This document shows, one piece after another, positions 7,710-17,299 of a DNA stretch of 64,000 bases. Position numbers and translations under genes: made by a program. The DNA lies in assembly GCF_037969765.1 (NCBI RefSeq), contig NZ_CP150207.1, positions 1,598,001 to 1,662,000 of the forward strand, in the 5' to 3' direction. Each line of letters begins with the position of its first letter. Position 1 is the stretch's first letter. The DNA comes from Paenibacillus sp. FSL W8-0186. GTDB taxonomy: Bacteria > Bacillota > Bacilli > Paenibacillales > Paenibacillaceae. Under the pieces are notes generated by a model. It did not search any database. It was not told the origin of the DNA and saw only the letters and a program-made list of their open reading frames with translations.

Positions 7710-8771
7710 ATGATCGTCAAAGATGAAGAAAAATTTCTGCCGGAATGCTTAGATTCAGTATGCGGCATTGTTGATGAAATTATTATCGTGGACACCGGCT
7801 CACGAGACAGAACTAAAGAGATTGCCCAAAAGTATACTTCAAAAATTTATGATTTTCCTTGGTGCGATGATTTCTCTGCTGCAAGAAATTACTCATTCGA
7901 GCAGGCAACCCAGGAGTATATTATGTGGCTGGATGCGGACGACATTTTATTGCCAGAAGATCAAGAGAAATTGAAGAAGCTTAAGGAGAGTTTGTCTCCA
8001 AAAAGAGAAGTCGTAATGATGGATTACTGTTTGTCCTTTGATTCTGCGGGAATTCCTCTCGTCTTATCCCGCAGGCATCGCCTTGTCCGAAGGGACAAAA
8101 AATTGAAATGGATCGGAATAGTCCATGAATATATCGACGTTGCAGGAGCGGAGGTTTGTTTTGCCAATGTCGCCGTAGCCCACCGGAGGCAGGGCTCGCA
8201 TGCAGAACGCAATTTACGGATTATTGATAAATGGATTGCTTCTGGCGGCCAGCTGGAAGGGCGGCTGTTGTTGCATTACGGGAGCGAGCTGGCAGATATA
8301 AGCCGATTGGAGGAAGCGGTGGTTCATTTGAATCGATTCCTGCTGCAGCCTGGAAATGCCCTGAGCGATTGTGTACTGGCATGCATCAAATTGGCGGACT
8401 GCTACGAAAACCTGGGGTTGAAGGAGAAAAAGCTGGAGACACTTCTTCGTTCCTTTCAATACGATTCGCCGCAGAGTGAAGTTTGCTGTGCGATCGGTGG
8501 ATGCTTCGAAGAACGAGGACAATGGGAGACAGCGATCTACTGGTATCGTCAGGCTCTCCAAACCGCAGAGGAATTTGTACTTGGGTTTATGGAGAATCGC
8601 AGCTTTCGCACCTGGCTTCCCCACTGCCGGCTTTGTATCTGTTATGCAAAACTAGGGAACCTGGAGAAGGCCGATTGGCATAATGAACATGCGCTCCAGT
8701 ATTTGCCGCAGGATCCGCAGCTCCTAGCCAACCGATCCAAATTCAATAATCTACTTCGGCCTCAAGCTTAG
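7710..8771 (+). CDS. SunS-type family 2 glycosyltransferase with TPR-like C-terminus
   Basis: At least 353 residues: an N-terminal GT2 domain (MIVKDEEKFL, IIIVDTGSRD, WLDADD near residue 75) and a C-terminal helical region of TPR-like repeats (residues about 170-345). Related enzymes include SunS, which glycosylates a peptide Cys. The usual family N-terminus ISLCMIVK is encoded in frame just upstream (ATT at 7692, CTG at 7689), behind GGAAGGGGG at 7671-7679, whereas ATG 7710 has no well-spaced ribosome site. A non-AUG start at 7689 or 7692, overlapping the preceding stop, is therefore plausible. It is the last plus-strand gene of the cluster. Confidence 0.82.
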   Translation: MIVKDEEKFLPECLDSVCGIVDEIIIVDTGSRDRTKEIAQKYTSKIYDFPWCDDFSAARNYSFEQATQEYIMWLDADDILLPEDQEKLKKLKESLSPKREVVMMDYCLSFDSAGIPLVLSRRHRLVRRDKKLKWIGIVHEYIDVAGAEVCFANVAVAHRRQGSHAERNLRIIDKWIASGGQLEGRLLLHYGSELADISRLEEAVVHLNRFLLQPGNALSDCVLACIKLADCYENLGLKEKKLETLLRSFQYDSPQSEVCCAIGGCFEERGQWETAIYWYRQALQTAEEFVLGFMENRSFRTWLPHCRLCICYAKLGNLEKADWHNEHALQYLPQDPQLLANRSKFNNLLRPQA

Positions 8772-8782
8772 GACAATAACAG

Positions 8783-8816
8783 AAAAGCGAAGCGGGATCA
8801 GCCCTGCTTCGCTTTT
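8783..8816. terminator. Bidirectional terminator shared by convergent genes
   Basis: Arms 8783-8793 and 8806-8816 are perfectly complementary (AAAAGCGAAGC and its complement), with further GGG/CCC pairing inside, and give T-runs on both strands. The last codons and stop of the minus-strand gene lie inside the hairpin. Confidence 0.85.
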
Positions 8817-9877
8817 AAATTTAGCAGCATGTTGCGGAAGTCTGCGGCGTATTGCTGCGGAGACATGAAGTTCAATACATATTCGGCTCCTTGATTCCGG
8901 ATATGCTCACGCAACTGTAAATTTTCCATGAGCTCTAGTGCTTGCTGCACCGCGTCATCTTCATTGTCTCGATCAAAAAATTTGCCGGTTTCGTTATGCC
9001 GAATAAAAAAACGCACTCCTTCCGAATCCGTGCTGAGCACGGGACAACGGCACGCGATCGCTTCTGCAACGGCATAGCCGAATCCTTCAAGTACGGAGGT
9101 GGAGAGGAGAAAGCCGCCAGAGTCCCCCACCTGAGATAAATAACCCGGCATTGCGGCATGTGGGGCATTCGCATGAACTTTTATATGATCGTGTAGCCCA
9201 TAAGAGTGCACCTTCTGCCAAAATAATTGAAGTGTTTCCTCTGGGCTGAGCATATCGTCTAAAAATACCCAGAACTCCAAGTTGTGTTTAAGCTCAAACA
9301 GAGATTTGGCGATTTCCAGGAATAAGCCCCAGTTTTTATTGATTTCGAGACGTCCAATCCATGCAATAACAGGCTTTGAAGGAACTTCTCCAGACTGGTA
9401 GCAAAATTTAACAGTATCAAGCGGGTTAGGAAAAGTAAATTTTGAGAGGGAGGGGCAAAACTCGTCAATTAACTGAAGAAGATGCGGGGTAGGGGGCATA
9501 AGTACTCCTTGACAGTTAGCCTGGAGTATGGATGCTCCTTCGTTTAGCGTATTTTTGGCTGCTGTCATTGTTCCGAACCCTTGTGCTTCGAATAATATGG
9601 GGCCAGTATATTTAAGTTTGCGGATTCTTTGCGGCATAAGGTAATCGGAAGTGGCAATAATGGCATCGTATTGAAACATTTGAAGTATTTTGAATAATTC
9701 AGGGTCTGTTGGGGAGATAAAAGTTGGGATGTCCGAGATGTTCTGCAGACCAGAACCTGTGCTTGTATATAGAAGATGTCCCTTGATGGCCACTTCCCGA
9801 AGCGCTTCGCATCGCAGGCGATTTAACGTTTCCACGCCTCCGCTGGGAACATAAAACGTAAACAGAACCTTCATCAT
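8798..9877 (-). CDS. Family 4 glycosyltransferase
   Basis: A 359-residue GT-B transferase. The N-terminal PSGGVETLNR is the flexible acceptor-side loop, AWIGRLEINKN near residue 171 starts the nucleotide-sugar domain, and EGFGYAVAEAIACRCP near residue 265 contains the E-x7-E donor site. No membrane segment. The ATG is preceded by AGGTG. It converges on the plus-strand cluster and shares its terminator, and diverges from the YhcN-like lipoprotein gene. Position suggests participation in the same surface glycan. The donor and acceptor are unknown. Confidence 0.85.
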   Translation of the reverse strand: MMKVLFTFYVPSGGVETLNRLRCEALREVAIKGHLLYTSTGSGLQNISDIPTFISPTDPELFKILQMFQYDAIIATSDYLMPQRIRKLKYTGPILFEAQGFGTMTAAKNTLNEGASILQANCQGVLMPPTPHLLQLIDEFCPSLSKFTFPNPLDTVKFCYQSGEVPSKPVIAWIGRLEINKNWGLFLEIAKSLFELKHNLEFWVFLDDMLSPEETLQLFWQKVHSYGLHDHIKVHANAPHAAMPGYLSQVGDSGGFLLSTSVLEGFGYAVAEAIACRCPVLSTDSEGVRFFIRHNETGKFFDRDNEDDAVQQALELMENLQLREHIRNQGAEYVLNFMSPQQYAADFRNMLLNLKAKQG

Positions 9878-9881
9878 GTGT

Positions 9882-9909
9882 CACCTCGAAAAATGTATAT
9901 CATATAGTA
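9882..9909 (+). promoter_or_regulatory. Candidate sigma-K promoter of the YhcN-like lipoprotein gene
   Basis: CAC at 9882-9884 followed after 16 bases by CATATAGTA at 9901-9909 matches the sigma-K consensus (AC, 16-17 bases, CATAnnnTA) at every specified base. Predicted leader about 100 bases. Confidence 0.55.
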
Positions 9910-10019
9910 CGCGCCGAAAAAATAAGGGTGAGGGTATGTTTACCTGTATGCAGCGACTTTCCCCGGAGCATCCTAACGGATGTTCATTATCCATCACTTT
10001 AAAAACGGGGGATGACTAA

Positions 10020-11279
10020 ATGCGAATAGCCAAAGTTGTTAGCTTGTCTTTGTCGGCAACGCTTATTGCCGGAATGGTCGGATTAACGGGCTGCGGGACT
10101 AGAACCGATAATACGAACATGCGATCTCAAAGCGTCCGCAACAACGGAAATTACGACGTGAATTCCCTGAGAACAGGCGATCGGAATTTCACGCGGAGTC
10201 TTGGCAACGGTCAAAGCGAGCGTATCAACTCGTTGAAGTACAGCCCTGCTTTGAGCAACAAAGTAGCGCAGATGCGAGAGGTTCAATCGGCTCATGTTGT
10301 GGTTACCGATCGCGATGCTTATGTTGCGGTAACCCTTCATGGACAGGGCCATCAAGGTACCGGTACAAGAGCCGGTGGAGTTAATCAAGGGACTACAAGA
10401 TTTGGCAATCAAGGCATGAGCAATTATGGCATGACAAGCACCGGCACGACAGGTACGGGAACTACAGGTCTTGGCAGAACTCCAGGTACTTTCCCTAACG
10501 GTACGGCTGGATTTGGTACGGGAACAGGTTACGGTTATGGAACGAGAACGGGGACTGGCCTTGGAAACGGCACGATAGGATACGGCCCAGGCACTGGCAT
10601 GGGATTAGGTTCGACGGGTTATGGCACAGGTACGGGAACTGGGACAGGTATTGGAGCAGGGACTGGAACCGGGTACGGAACAGGATATGGAACGGGATAC
10701 GGGACCGCTGGTGGAAGAAATTATGATGGGCTTGGCGGAGGACTGATGGGCCGTTCTGGTGTAGCTGGAAGTTTGTTTGATACGACTACCCGCGGAAACA
10801 GAGGGGTAAACGGAATGAATGGCGGCACTGATGGGATGATTGGAATGAAGAGTACGCGCGGCAGAAATACGGTGGATGGTGTAGGAACTACTCGCGGTTT
10901 TGGTACGGGAACTGGGACGGTGGTTGATAATGTGCCACAAAGCGTTAAGGACCATATTTCCAGCGTTGTCAAGAAAACGGCTCCCCATATTCGCAATGTG
11001 CATGTATCCGGCAATCCAGAGTTTATGACCCACGTCAGCAACTACGCGACACAGCATCGCACTGGAGGTACTTTGCAGGGGCATGTAAGAGATTTCGAGC
11101 ATCTGGTTAACCGGATCTTTCCAGGACGTGCTGGTACGATGACAGGTCCGAGCGGATACAGAAATACGGGTACTGGAACAACTGGTACTGGAACGACGGG
11201 TACAGGCACGGGCATGTCCGGTACTACCGGCACAGGAACAGGCAGCGGTACAGGCTTCTCGGGCGGAGTAACCCGATAA
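10020..11279 (+). CDS. YhcN/YlaJ-type sporulation lipoprotein with Gly/Thr-rich insertion
   Basis: A 419-residue lipoprotein. The signal peptide ends in the lipobox LTGC (Cys near residue 25). The first part of a YhcN/YlaJ domain (VQSAHVVVTDRDAYVAVTL) lies at about residues 89-108 and the second part (NVPQSVKDHISSVV through LVNRIFPG) at about 305-375. Between them is a roughly 195-residue low-complexity insert dominated by Gly, Thr and Tyr in GTGTG/GYGTG units; a second GTGTTGTG tract ends the protein. YhcN is a known spore inner-membrane/coat-associated protein of Bacillus. The sigma-K-like promoter upstream and the adjacent glycosyltransferases fit a spore-envelope role. The insert may be a surface spacer or glycosylation-prone region (inference). 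Confidence 0.82.
   Translation: MRIAKVVSLSLSATLIAGMVGLTGCGTRTDNTNMRSQSVRNNGNYDVNSLRTGDRNFTRSLGNGQSERINSLKYSPALSNKVAQMREVQSAHVVVTDRDAYVAVTLHGQGHQGTGTRAGGVNQGTTRFGNQGMSNYGMTSTGTTGTGTTGLGRTPGTFPNGTAGFGTGTGYGYGTRTGTGLGNGTIGYGPGTGMGLGSTGYGTGTGTGTGIGAGTGTGYGTGYGTGYGTAGGRNYDGLGGGLMGRSGVAGSLFDTTTRGNRGVNGMNGGTDGMIGMKSTRGRNTVDGVGTTRGFGTGTGTVVDNVPQSVKDHISSVVKKTAPHIRNVHVSGNPEFMTHVSNYATQHRTGGTLQGHVRDFEHLVNRIFPGRAGTMTGPSGYRNTGTGTTGTGTTGTGTGMSGTTGTGTGSGTGFSGGVTR
10435..10730 (+). repeat. Degenerate GGNACNGG-type coding repeats
   Basis: Short irregular repeats such as GGTACGGGAAC and GGAACGGGATAC encode the Gly/Thr/Tyr insert of the lipoprotein; a second block lies at 11165-11265. Likely to vary in length between strains. 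Confidence 0.7.
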
Positions 11280-11301
11280 GAAGTATATAGTGCTGTGACA
11301 A

Positions 11302-11353
11302 AAAAGCAGCAGCTCAAAGGATGAATATTATTAAATCCTTGGCTGCTGCTTTT
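11302..11353. terminator. Bidirectional terminator between the lipoprotein gene and nagA
   Basis: Arms 11302-11313 and 11342-11353 (AAAAGCAGCAGC and complement) pair perfectly; an inner AAGGAT/ATCCTT stem extends the hairpin. Confidence 0.8.
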
Positions 11354-11368
11354 GATTATGTTTTATGA

Positions 11369-12553
11369 TTATACTTCAAATTTCCGTCCTTTGACCCATG
11401 TATCCTGCAAATTCAAATCCGGGTCGACAAGCAGTAAATCAGCTTGTTTCCCCGTCTCGATGGAGCCGGTAAAATGGTCGATTCGGATCAGTTTGGCAGG
11501 GTTTAAACTGGCTGCTTCCGAGGCTCTTTCGATCGAAAGGCCGACTTCCCGAACCAGATGGCGGAAGCCGCGGATCATAGTCAGGGTGCTGCCCGCAAGC
11601 GTATTATCACTGTCTTTAAGGGTACATACATTGTCCTTAACGACAACAGGAAGGTCACCAAGCATATATTCGCCGTCCCCAAGCCCTGCCGCAGACATGG
11701 CATCGGTGATCAAAATCAGATTGTTGTCGTTCTTCACCTGAGCCAGAAGACGGATGGCTGCATGGTGCACATGAATGCCGTCAGCGATAATTTCCGCACT
11801 GATCCCGGGAGTGCTCAAGACAGCACCGGCCGTACCCGGTTTGCGGTGATGAAGCGGAGTCATCGCATTGAAGGTATGGACGGCATGATGCAGCCCGACC
11901 TGGACGGCCGCCATAATCTCTTCGTAAGTGGCATCAGTATGGCCCGCCGCTGCGACGATGCCCTCTTTGCGAAGGTATCGGGTCAGCTCCAGCGCTCCTT
12001 CTCTTTCCGGGGCAAAGGTTACCTGTTTGATTAGGCCAGGGTATTTATTGTTCCACGCTTCCACCCAGGAACGGTTAGGGGGCACGATATGTGAAGGATT
12101 TTGGGCACCGGGCCATTTTGGGCTGATAAAGGGGCCTTCCAGATGAACGCCTGCCAGCTGAGCATATGGCATGTCTTTTGACATATACTCGTTTACTTTC
12201 TCAAGCACTTCATCAATCACAGCTTGCGGCATCGTCATCGTCGTAGCAAGCATTGATGTCGTGCCTTGGCTGCAGTGCAGCTTCGTAATCGCGTCGAAGG
12301 CTTTCTTGCTGGGAATGGAGAAATCCTCCAGCATGCCACCGTGAACATGAATATCGATAAATCCTGGCAACACGTAGCTTCCTTCAGCATCAACCTTGGA
12401 TGCCGAAGCCGGAGAATCCGAAGGCATTCCTGATGTCGAGCCCACGTATGCAATTAAGCCTTCCTCTACGACCACCGCGCCGTCGTGTATTATGCCTTTT
12501 GGCGTAACGACTTCGGCGTGAGTGATTTGAAAACTCCGGTTCGAGGCAGTCAT
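11369..12553 (-). CDS. nagA: N-acetylglucosamine-6-phosphate deacetylase
   Basis: Amidohydrolase-fold enzyme of 394 residues that removes acetate from GlcNAc-6-phosphate. IDIHVHGG carries the metal-binding His-x-His, EGPFISP and AAGHTDA are family motifs, and ITDAMSAAGL holds the catalytic Asp. Start set at ATG 12553 (MTASNRSF) with GGAGG at 12565-12569; a longer open frame upstream lies inside nagB and is not convincing. The start is two bases after the nagB stop, so the pair should be translated together. Product glucosamine-6-phosphate is the substrate of NagB. The gene ends next to a strong terminator. Confidence 0.95.
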   Translation of the reverse strand: MTASNRSFQITHAEVVTPKGIIHDGAVVVEEGLIAYVGSTSGMPSDSPASASKVDAEGSYVLPGFIDIHVHGGMLEDFSIPSKKAFDAITKLHCSQGTTSMLATTMTMPQAVIDEVLEKVNEYMSKDMPYAQLAGVHLEGPFISPKWPGAQNPSHIVPPNRSWVEAWNNKYPGLIKQVTFAPEREGALELTRYLRKEGIVAAAGHTDATYEEIMAAVQVGLHHAVHTFNAMTPLHHRKPGTAGAVLSTPGISAEIIADGIHVHHAAIRLLAQVKNDNNLILITDAMSAAGLGDGEYMLGDLPVVVKDNVCTLKDSDNTLAGSTLTMIRGFRHLVREVGLSIERASEAASLNPAKLIRIDHFTGSIETGKQADLLLVDPDLNLQDTWVKGRKFEV

Positions 12554-12555
12554 GG

Positions 12556-13284
12556 TTATAGCAACCTCCCGGCATCTTGGTCGACGATGACGACGACGTT
12601 TGGATGAAGCTGCAGGAGGGAGGCAGGACATTGCGTTGTTACAGGGCCCTTAAGTGCTTTAGCCACGATTTCAGCTTTGTCTGCTCCTTTAGCCATCAGC
12701 AGAATTTGCTTCGCCTTCAGAATGGAGCCGATGCCCATCGTAATCGCATGAGTTGGCACTTCGTCGATGGAGTTGAAGTAACGCGCATTAGCTTTGCGGG
12801 TAACCTCGTCCAGCTCGACAACATGTGTCGCAGCCTTCAATTCGTCTGCGGGTTCGTTGAAGCCGATATGGCCGTTGTGGCCAAGGCCAAGAAGCTGCAA
12901 ATCGATTTGTCCTGCTTGCTCTAGAAGCTGGGTATATTCCTCTGCGGCTTTATGCCCATCACCGGATACGCCTGATGGCACATGCGTATTGTTCAAATCG
13001 ATGTCTACATGATTGAACAATTTCTCGTTCATGAATCTGCGGTAGCTTTCTGAGTGATCCTCCGCAAGGCCGATATACTCATCCAGGTTGTAGCTGCGGA
13101 CTTCCTTGAAGCTGACCAGCCCTTGCTTGTGAAGCTCAATCAGATGCTGGTATACTCCGACAGGAGTCCCGCCAGTAGCCAGTCCTAATGCAGCCCGTGG
13201 ATTCGTTTGCAGCAGGCTTGCAATAATTCCTGCTCCGGTCTCATTGAATTGCTGTTCATTGTTTACTTTAATGATATTAAACAT
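12556..13284 (-). CDS. nagB: Glucosamine-6-phosphate deaminase
   Basis: A 242-residue NagB that converts glucosamine-6-phosphate to fructose-6-phosphate and ammonia. LATGGTPVGVYQHL near residue 36 binds the phosphate, NLDEYIGL contains the catalytic Asp and LGLGHNGHIGFNEP near residue 133 is the family signature. The ATG lies one base after the stop of the RpiR-type regulator, with AGGAGG inside the regulator's last codons. Transcribed in the order regulator, nagB, nagA. Confidence 0.96.
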   Translation of the reverse strand: MFNIIKVNNEQQFNETGAGIIASLLQTNPRAALGLATGGTPVGVYQHLIELHKQGLVSFKEVRSYNLDEYIGLAEDHSESYRRFMNEKLFNHVDIDLNNTHVPSGVSGDGHKAAEEYTQLLEQAGQIDLQLLGLGHNGHIGFNEPADELKAATHVVELDEVTRKANARYFNSIDEVPTHAITMGIGSILKAKQILLMAKGADKAEIVAKALKGPVTTQCPASLLQLHPNVVVIVDQDAGRLL

Positions 13285-13285
13285 A

Positions 13286-14125
13286 TTATTCGCCTCCTGT
13301 ACTTTTGCGATAAATTTGAACGTTCTGGTATGAATTTTTCAGTTTGGGCGTATATTCCGTAAATTCCAGACTTACCATTCCCGTGAATAGGATATCAATG
13401 ACATGCAGTTGGGCAATTCTTGAAGCCATATCTCCCCGGCGCATTCCTTCCTCCAGCGAAGAAGAGAACAGCGATATGTCAGCCAGGGATGCAAGGGTGC
13501 TGCTCCCGTATTGGGTTAACGAAAGGGTGATCGCACCGCTGTCTTTGGCACAGCGCAGCGCATCTATCGTCTCCGGCGTTTCTCCAGAATAGGAGATTGC
13601 CATTGCCGCATCGCCTTCGCTTAAGCTGGATGCCGAAGTGATCTGCATGTGTGAATCCGCAAACGCAGTACAATTTTTGCCGATCCGAATAAGCTTCTGG
13701 TAGAAATCCTGCGCGATGACGGAGGACGTAGCCACCCCATAAAGATCGATTCGTTTAGCGCGGCAAAGTATCTCTACCGCTTTCTGGAGCTGGCTGATAT
13801 TCAATAGCCGCGTTGTGTCCGTAATCGAAGCAAGATGATTTGCCTCCATGGCCTGGACGATCCTGTGCAGATCATTGCCCGCGATAATGTCCTGGTAGTG
13901 GCTTTCTGAAGGTTTGTGAGCGAGTTCAAAAGCCAGCTTCATTTTGAAATCGGGAAACCCTTTGAAATGAAACGACTTGCAAAATCTTGTCACTGTGGAT
14001 GGACTGATTCCGCACTCCTCAGCGAGATCAGTAATGCCCATATGGATGACGGAACTAGGGGCGTTTAGAATGTGTTCTGCCAGTCGTCTTTCTTGGGGCG
14101 GCAAGCTGTTCAGTTGTGTAGACAA
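13286..14125 (-). CDS. RpiR/MurR-family regulator of the nag operon
   Basis: About 279 residues: an N-terminal RpiR helix-turn-helix (MGITDLAEECGISPSTVTRFCKSF, shown here only as landmark; residues 30-55) and a C-terminal SIS sugar-phosphate isomerase-like domain (residues about 120-260) with the AISYSGETPET phosphosugar motif. It probably senses GlcNAc-6-P or GlcN-6-P and controls its own operon. The TTG at 14125 has no good ribosome site. In frame upstream, AAGGTGA precedes ATT at 14149, which would give the normal RpiR N-terminus (ILTPILHAL), so an AUU start is possible. Two dyad elements upstream may be its operators. Confidence 0.88.
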   Translation of the reverse strand: MSTQLNSLPPQERRLAEHILNAPSSVIHMGITDLAEECGISPSTVTRFCKSFHFKGFPDFKMKLAFELAHKPSESHYQDIIAGNDLHRIVQAMEANHLASITDTTRLLNISQLQKAVEILCRAKRIDLYGVATSSVIAQDFYQKLIRIGKNCTAFADSHMQITSASSLSEGDAAMAISYSGETPETIDALRCAKDSGAITLSLTQYGSSTLASLADISLFSSSLEEGMRRGDMASRIAQLHVIDILFTGMVSLEFTEYTPKLKNSYQNVQIYRKSTGGE

Positions 14126-14191
14126 CGCATGCAGAATAGGAGTAAGAATGCAAGTTCACCTTCTTTCCTGTAGCAGATACACAATAAGTCA

Positions 14192-14242
14192 ATGAAAATA
14201 ATTTTCGTGAATTTATCAAGTATCATGAAAACTATTTTAGTA
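14192..14242. promoter_or_regulatory. Pair of dyad elements, possible RpiR operators
   Basis: ATGAAAATAATTTTCGTG (14192-14209) and ATGAAAACTATTTTAGTA (14225-14242) are near-copies 33 bases apart, each with TGAAAA/TTTT dyad symmetry. They lie between the nag regulator and the divergent MarR gene. Confidence 0.4.
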
Positions 14243-14400
14243 CATAATAAATTATTCCACTTTATAATGCAAGGTGTTTTATTACACCCAAGTGACACTT
14301 TTGAAACGAATTCCTTGTATTTTTAAGAATCGCATAATACACTAATATTTGCTTAAGCTTACCGGTGTTATCCGTATTAAATCCGATGAGGAGGAATAGC

Positions 14401-14865
14401 GTGGATCCGAATCTCGATCACTATATAGACCGGCTCCAATCGAAGTTTTCGGTAGTCGTCAAGAAGCTGCAAAACGAAATCATGCAGCACCGCGATCTGC
14501 CGTTAACGGGGCCTCAGTTCCATATGCTGTCGCTCATAGCGAAGGAGCGGAGCTGCAATGTCACTTATTTGGCGGAGGCACTGGTCGTGAAGCCGAGCGC
14601 GATCACGGTTATGCTTGACCGTCTCGTTCAGAACGGATACGTCGAACGCAGGCATGATGAACAGGATCGCCGTGCCGTGCTGTTATCCGTTACAGAGCAT
14701 GGCAAGGAAGTGTATGATAAGGCGCGGAAGAAATCCAGGGAAGTGCTGGCCAATTACTTCGCTTGCCTGGATGAGAATGAGAAGGAAGTGCTGGAACGCG
14801 TTATTAATAAGTTTGATGAGGTGGGGCGTTTACGCCTTAAAGAGAAAGAAGCTGGTGAAGCCTAG
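14401..14865 (+). CDS. MarR-family transcriptional regulator
   Basis: A 154-residue winged-helix regulator. The start is GTG 14401 (MDPNLDHYIDRL) because AGGAGG at 14388-14393 is spaced for it; the open frame extends upstream without a better site. LTGPQFHMLSLI, VTYLAEALVVKPSAITVMLDRL (helix-turn-helix at about residues 55-76) and YVERRHDEQDRRAVLLSVT (wing) are classical MarR motifs. No Cys in the region typical for OhrR-type redox sensing near the N-terminus. It diverges from the nag operon and has no obvious target gene beside it. Confidence 0.9.
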   Translation: MDPNLDHYIDRLQSKFSVVVKKLQNEIMQHRDLPLTGPQFHMLSLIAKERSCNVTYLAEALVVKPSAITVMLDRLVQNGYVERRHDEQDRRAVLLSVTEHGKEVYDKARKKSREVLANYFACLDENEKEVLERVINKFDEVGRLRLKEKEAGEA

Positions 14866-15017
14866 AAAGGGAATCGGATAGATCCTAGGAAGTGGCTGGA
14901 TGCCTGTTCCCAGCCCGGCTGGTTGTTTGTATATTATGCGGATTTGCTCGCATTGACGATGTCATCGGGATATTTTGAAATTAAGTTTGGAGTTCTTGTA
15001 TATGGTCAGAGCGATTA

Positions 15018-15040
15018 AGCACCCTTGAGGGTGCTTTTTT
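15018..15040 (+). terminator. Intrinsic terminator downstream of the MarR gene
   Basis: AGCACCC at 15018-15024 pairs with GGGTGCT at 15029-15035 around a TTGA loop, then seven T. Confidence 0.85.
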
Positions 15041-15088
15041 TGTTTCGCTGAAAGTGTGGAGGAGCGGGTTCCACCATGTTGGAGAGGC

Positions 15089-15188
15089 TGCCGAATGCAG
15101 CGCCAACGGACCGTAGTTCCGCTATTTAGGCAAAAAGTTGCCTAATGCAACGTTAAGGGAGCGTAGTTCCGCTATTTGCCTAAAATAG
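15089..15188. repeat. Two 50-bp degenerate direct repeats
   Basis: Units begin at 15089 and 15139 (period 50). Both contain the 17-base core CGTAGTTCCGCTATTT(A/G) after a GAATGCA/TAATGCA start. They look like the dispersed intergenic repeats common in Paenibacillus genomes. Confidence 0.6.
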
Positions 15189-15212
15189 GTCTACGACATG
15201 CGTTTTTTGGCA

Positions 15213-15300
15213 GATAAGAGCATCTGTGTCCGTAAGCTCGTCAAAATCAGCAAAAAGCGGGAATAAGTGCTTTGATGTCCGTTAGCTTCCCGGTCGATTG
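15213..15300. repeat. Second pair of degenerate intergenic repeats
   Basis: Two related units near 15213 and 15261 share ATAAG(A/T)GC, then TGTCCGT(A/T)AGCT, with a period of about 48 bases. They lie directly after the first pair. Confidence 0.45.
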
Positions 15301-15507
15301 GTGCTATTTTGCGCATAAGATACTTTAGTCTTCTTAAGAAATTTAGTTACTTAGAGATACTTTTGGCTTAATGATACATACGTTGCTTTAAATGACTTGT
15401 TGAACCTAGGTAATTCAGGGTTTGACGTGCTAGCTGATGCTTAGTGCGGAAAATCCTTGGACAAACCATCACGTCAGAACTTTACTGGTTCGGGGGTGTT
15501 TTTTCAT

Positions 15508-15537
15508 TTGTAACGCAATCCGCTAACGAGGTAGAAT
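15508..15537 (+). promoter_or_regulatory. Candidate sigma-A promoter for glpK
   Basis: TTGTAA (15508-15513), 18-base spacer, TAGAAT (15532-15537). Gives a leader of about 135 bases before glpK. I see no clear CRE or GlpP-type terminator in the leader. Confidence 0.4.
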
Positions 15538-15649
15538 AAGGTTAATATTTCCGAATTTTAAATCTTTAATGTATTGGAATTCTGCAATTTTAAATGATGC
15601 TGGAACTTGAAAGGGAGAGCATGTTGGGCTCGGGTAATAGCAAAATTGA

Positions 15650-17167
<1,518 letters not shown>

Positions 17168-17170
17168 GGA

Positions 17171-17197
17171 ATGGGCTGCCAAAAGCAGCCCATTTTT
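17171..17197 (+). terminator. Intrinsic terminator of glpK
   Basis: ATGGGCTGC (17171-17179) and GCAGCCCAT (17185-17193) pair perfectly around CAAAA, followed by TTTT. Confidence 0.9.
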
Positions 17198-17208
17198 GCT
17201 TTGTATCG

Positions 17209-17237
17209 CACGCTTACTCGCTGTTTTTCATAATATG
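17209..17237 (+). promoter_or_regulatory. Candidate sigma-K promoter of gerE
   Basis: CAC at 17209-17211, 17-base spacer, CATAATATG at 17229-17237 (one mismatch to CATAnnnTA). In B. subtilis gerE is transcribed by sigma-K, so position and sequence agree. Confidence 0.5.
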
Positions 17238-17299
17238 TTTTGACTGTATCCCTTAACCTTGTTATACCACAAAACCCGAGCAAGGAGGGGTGACGCATT

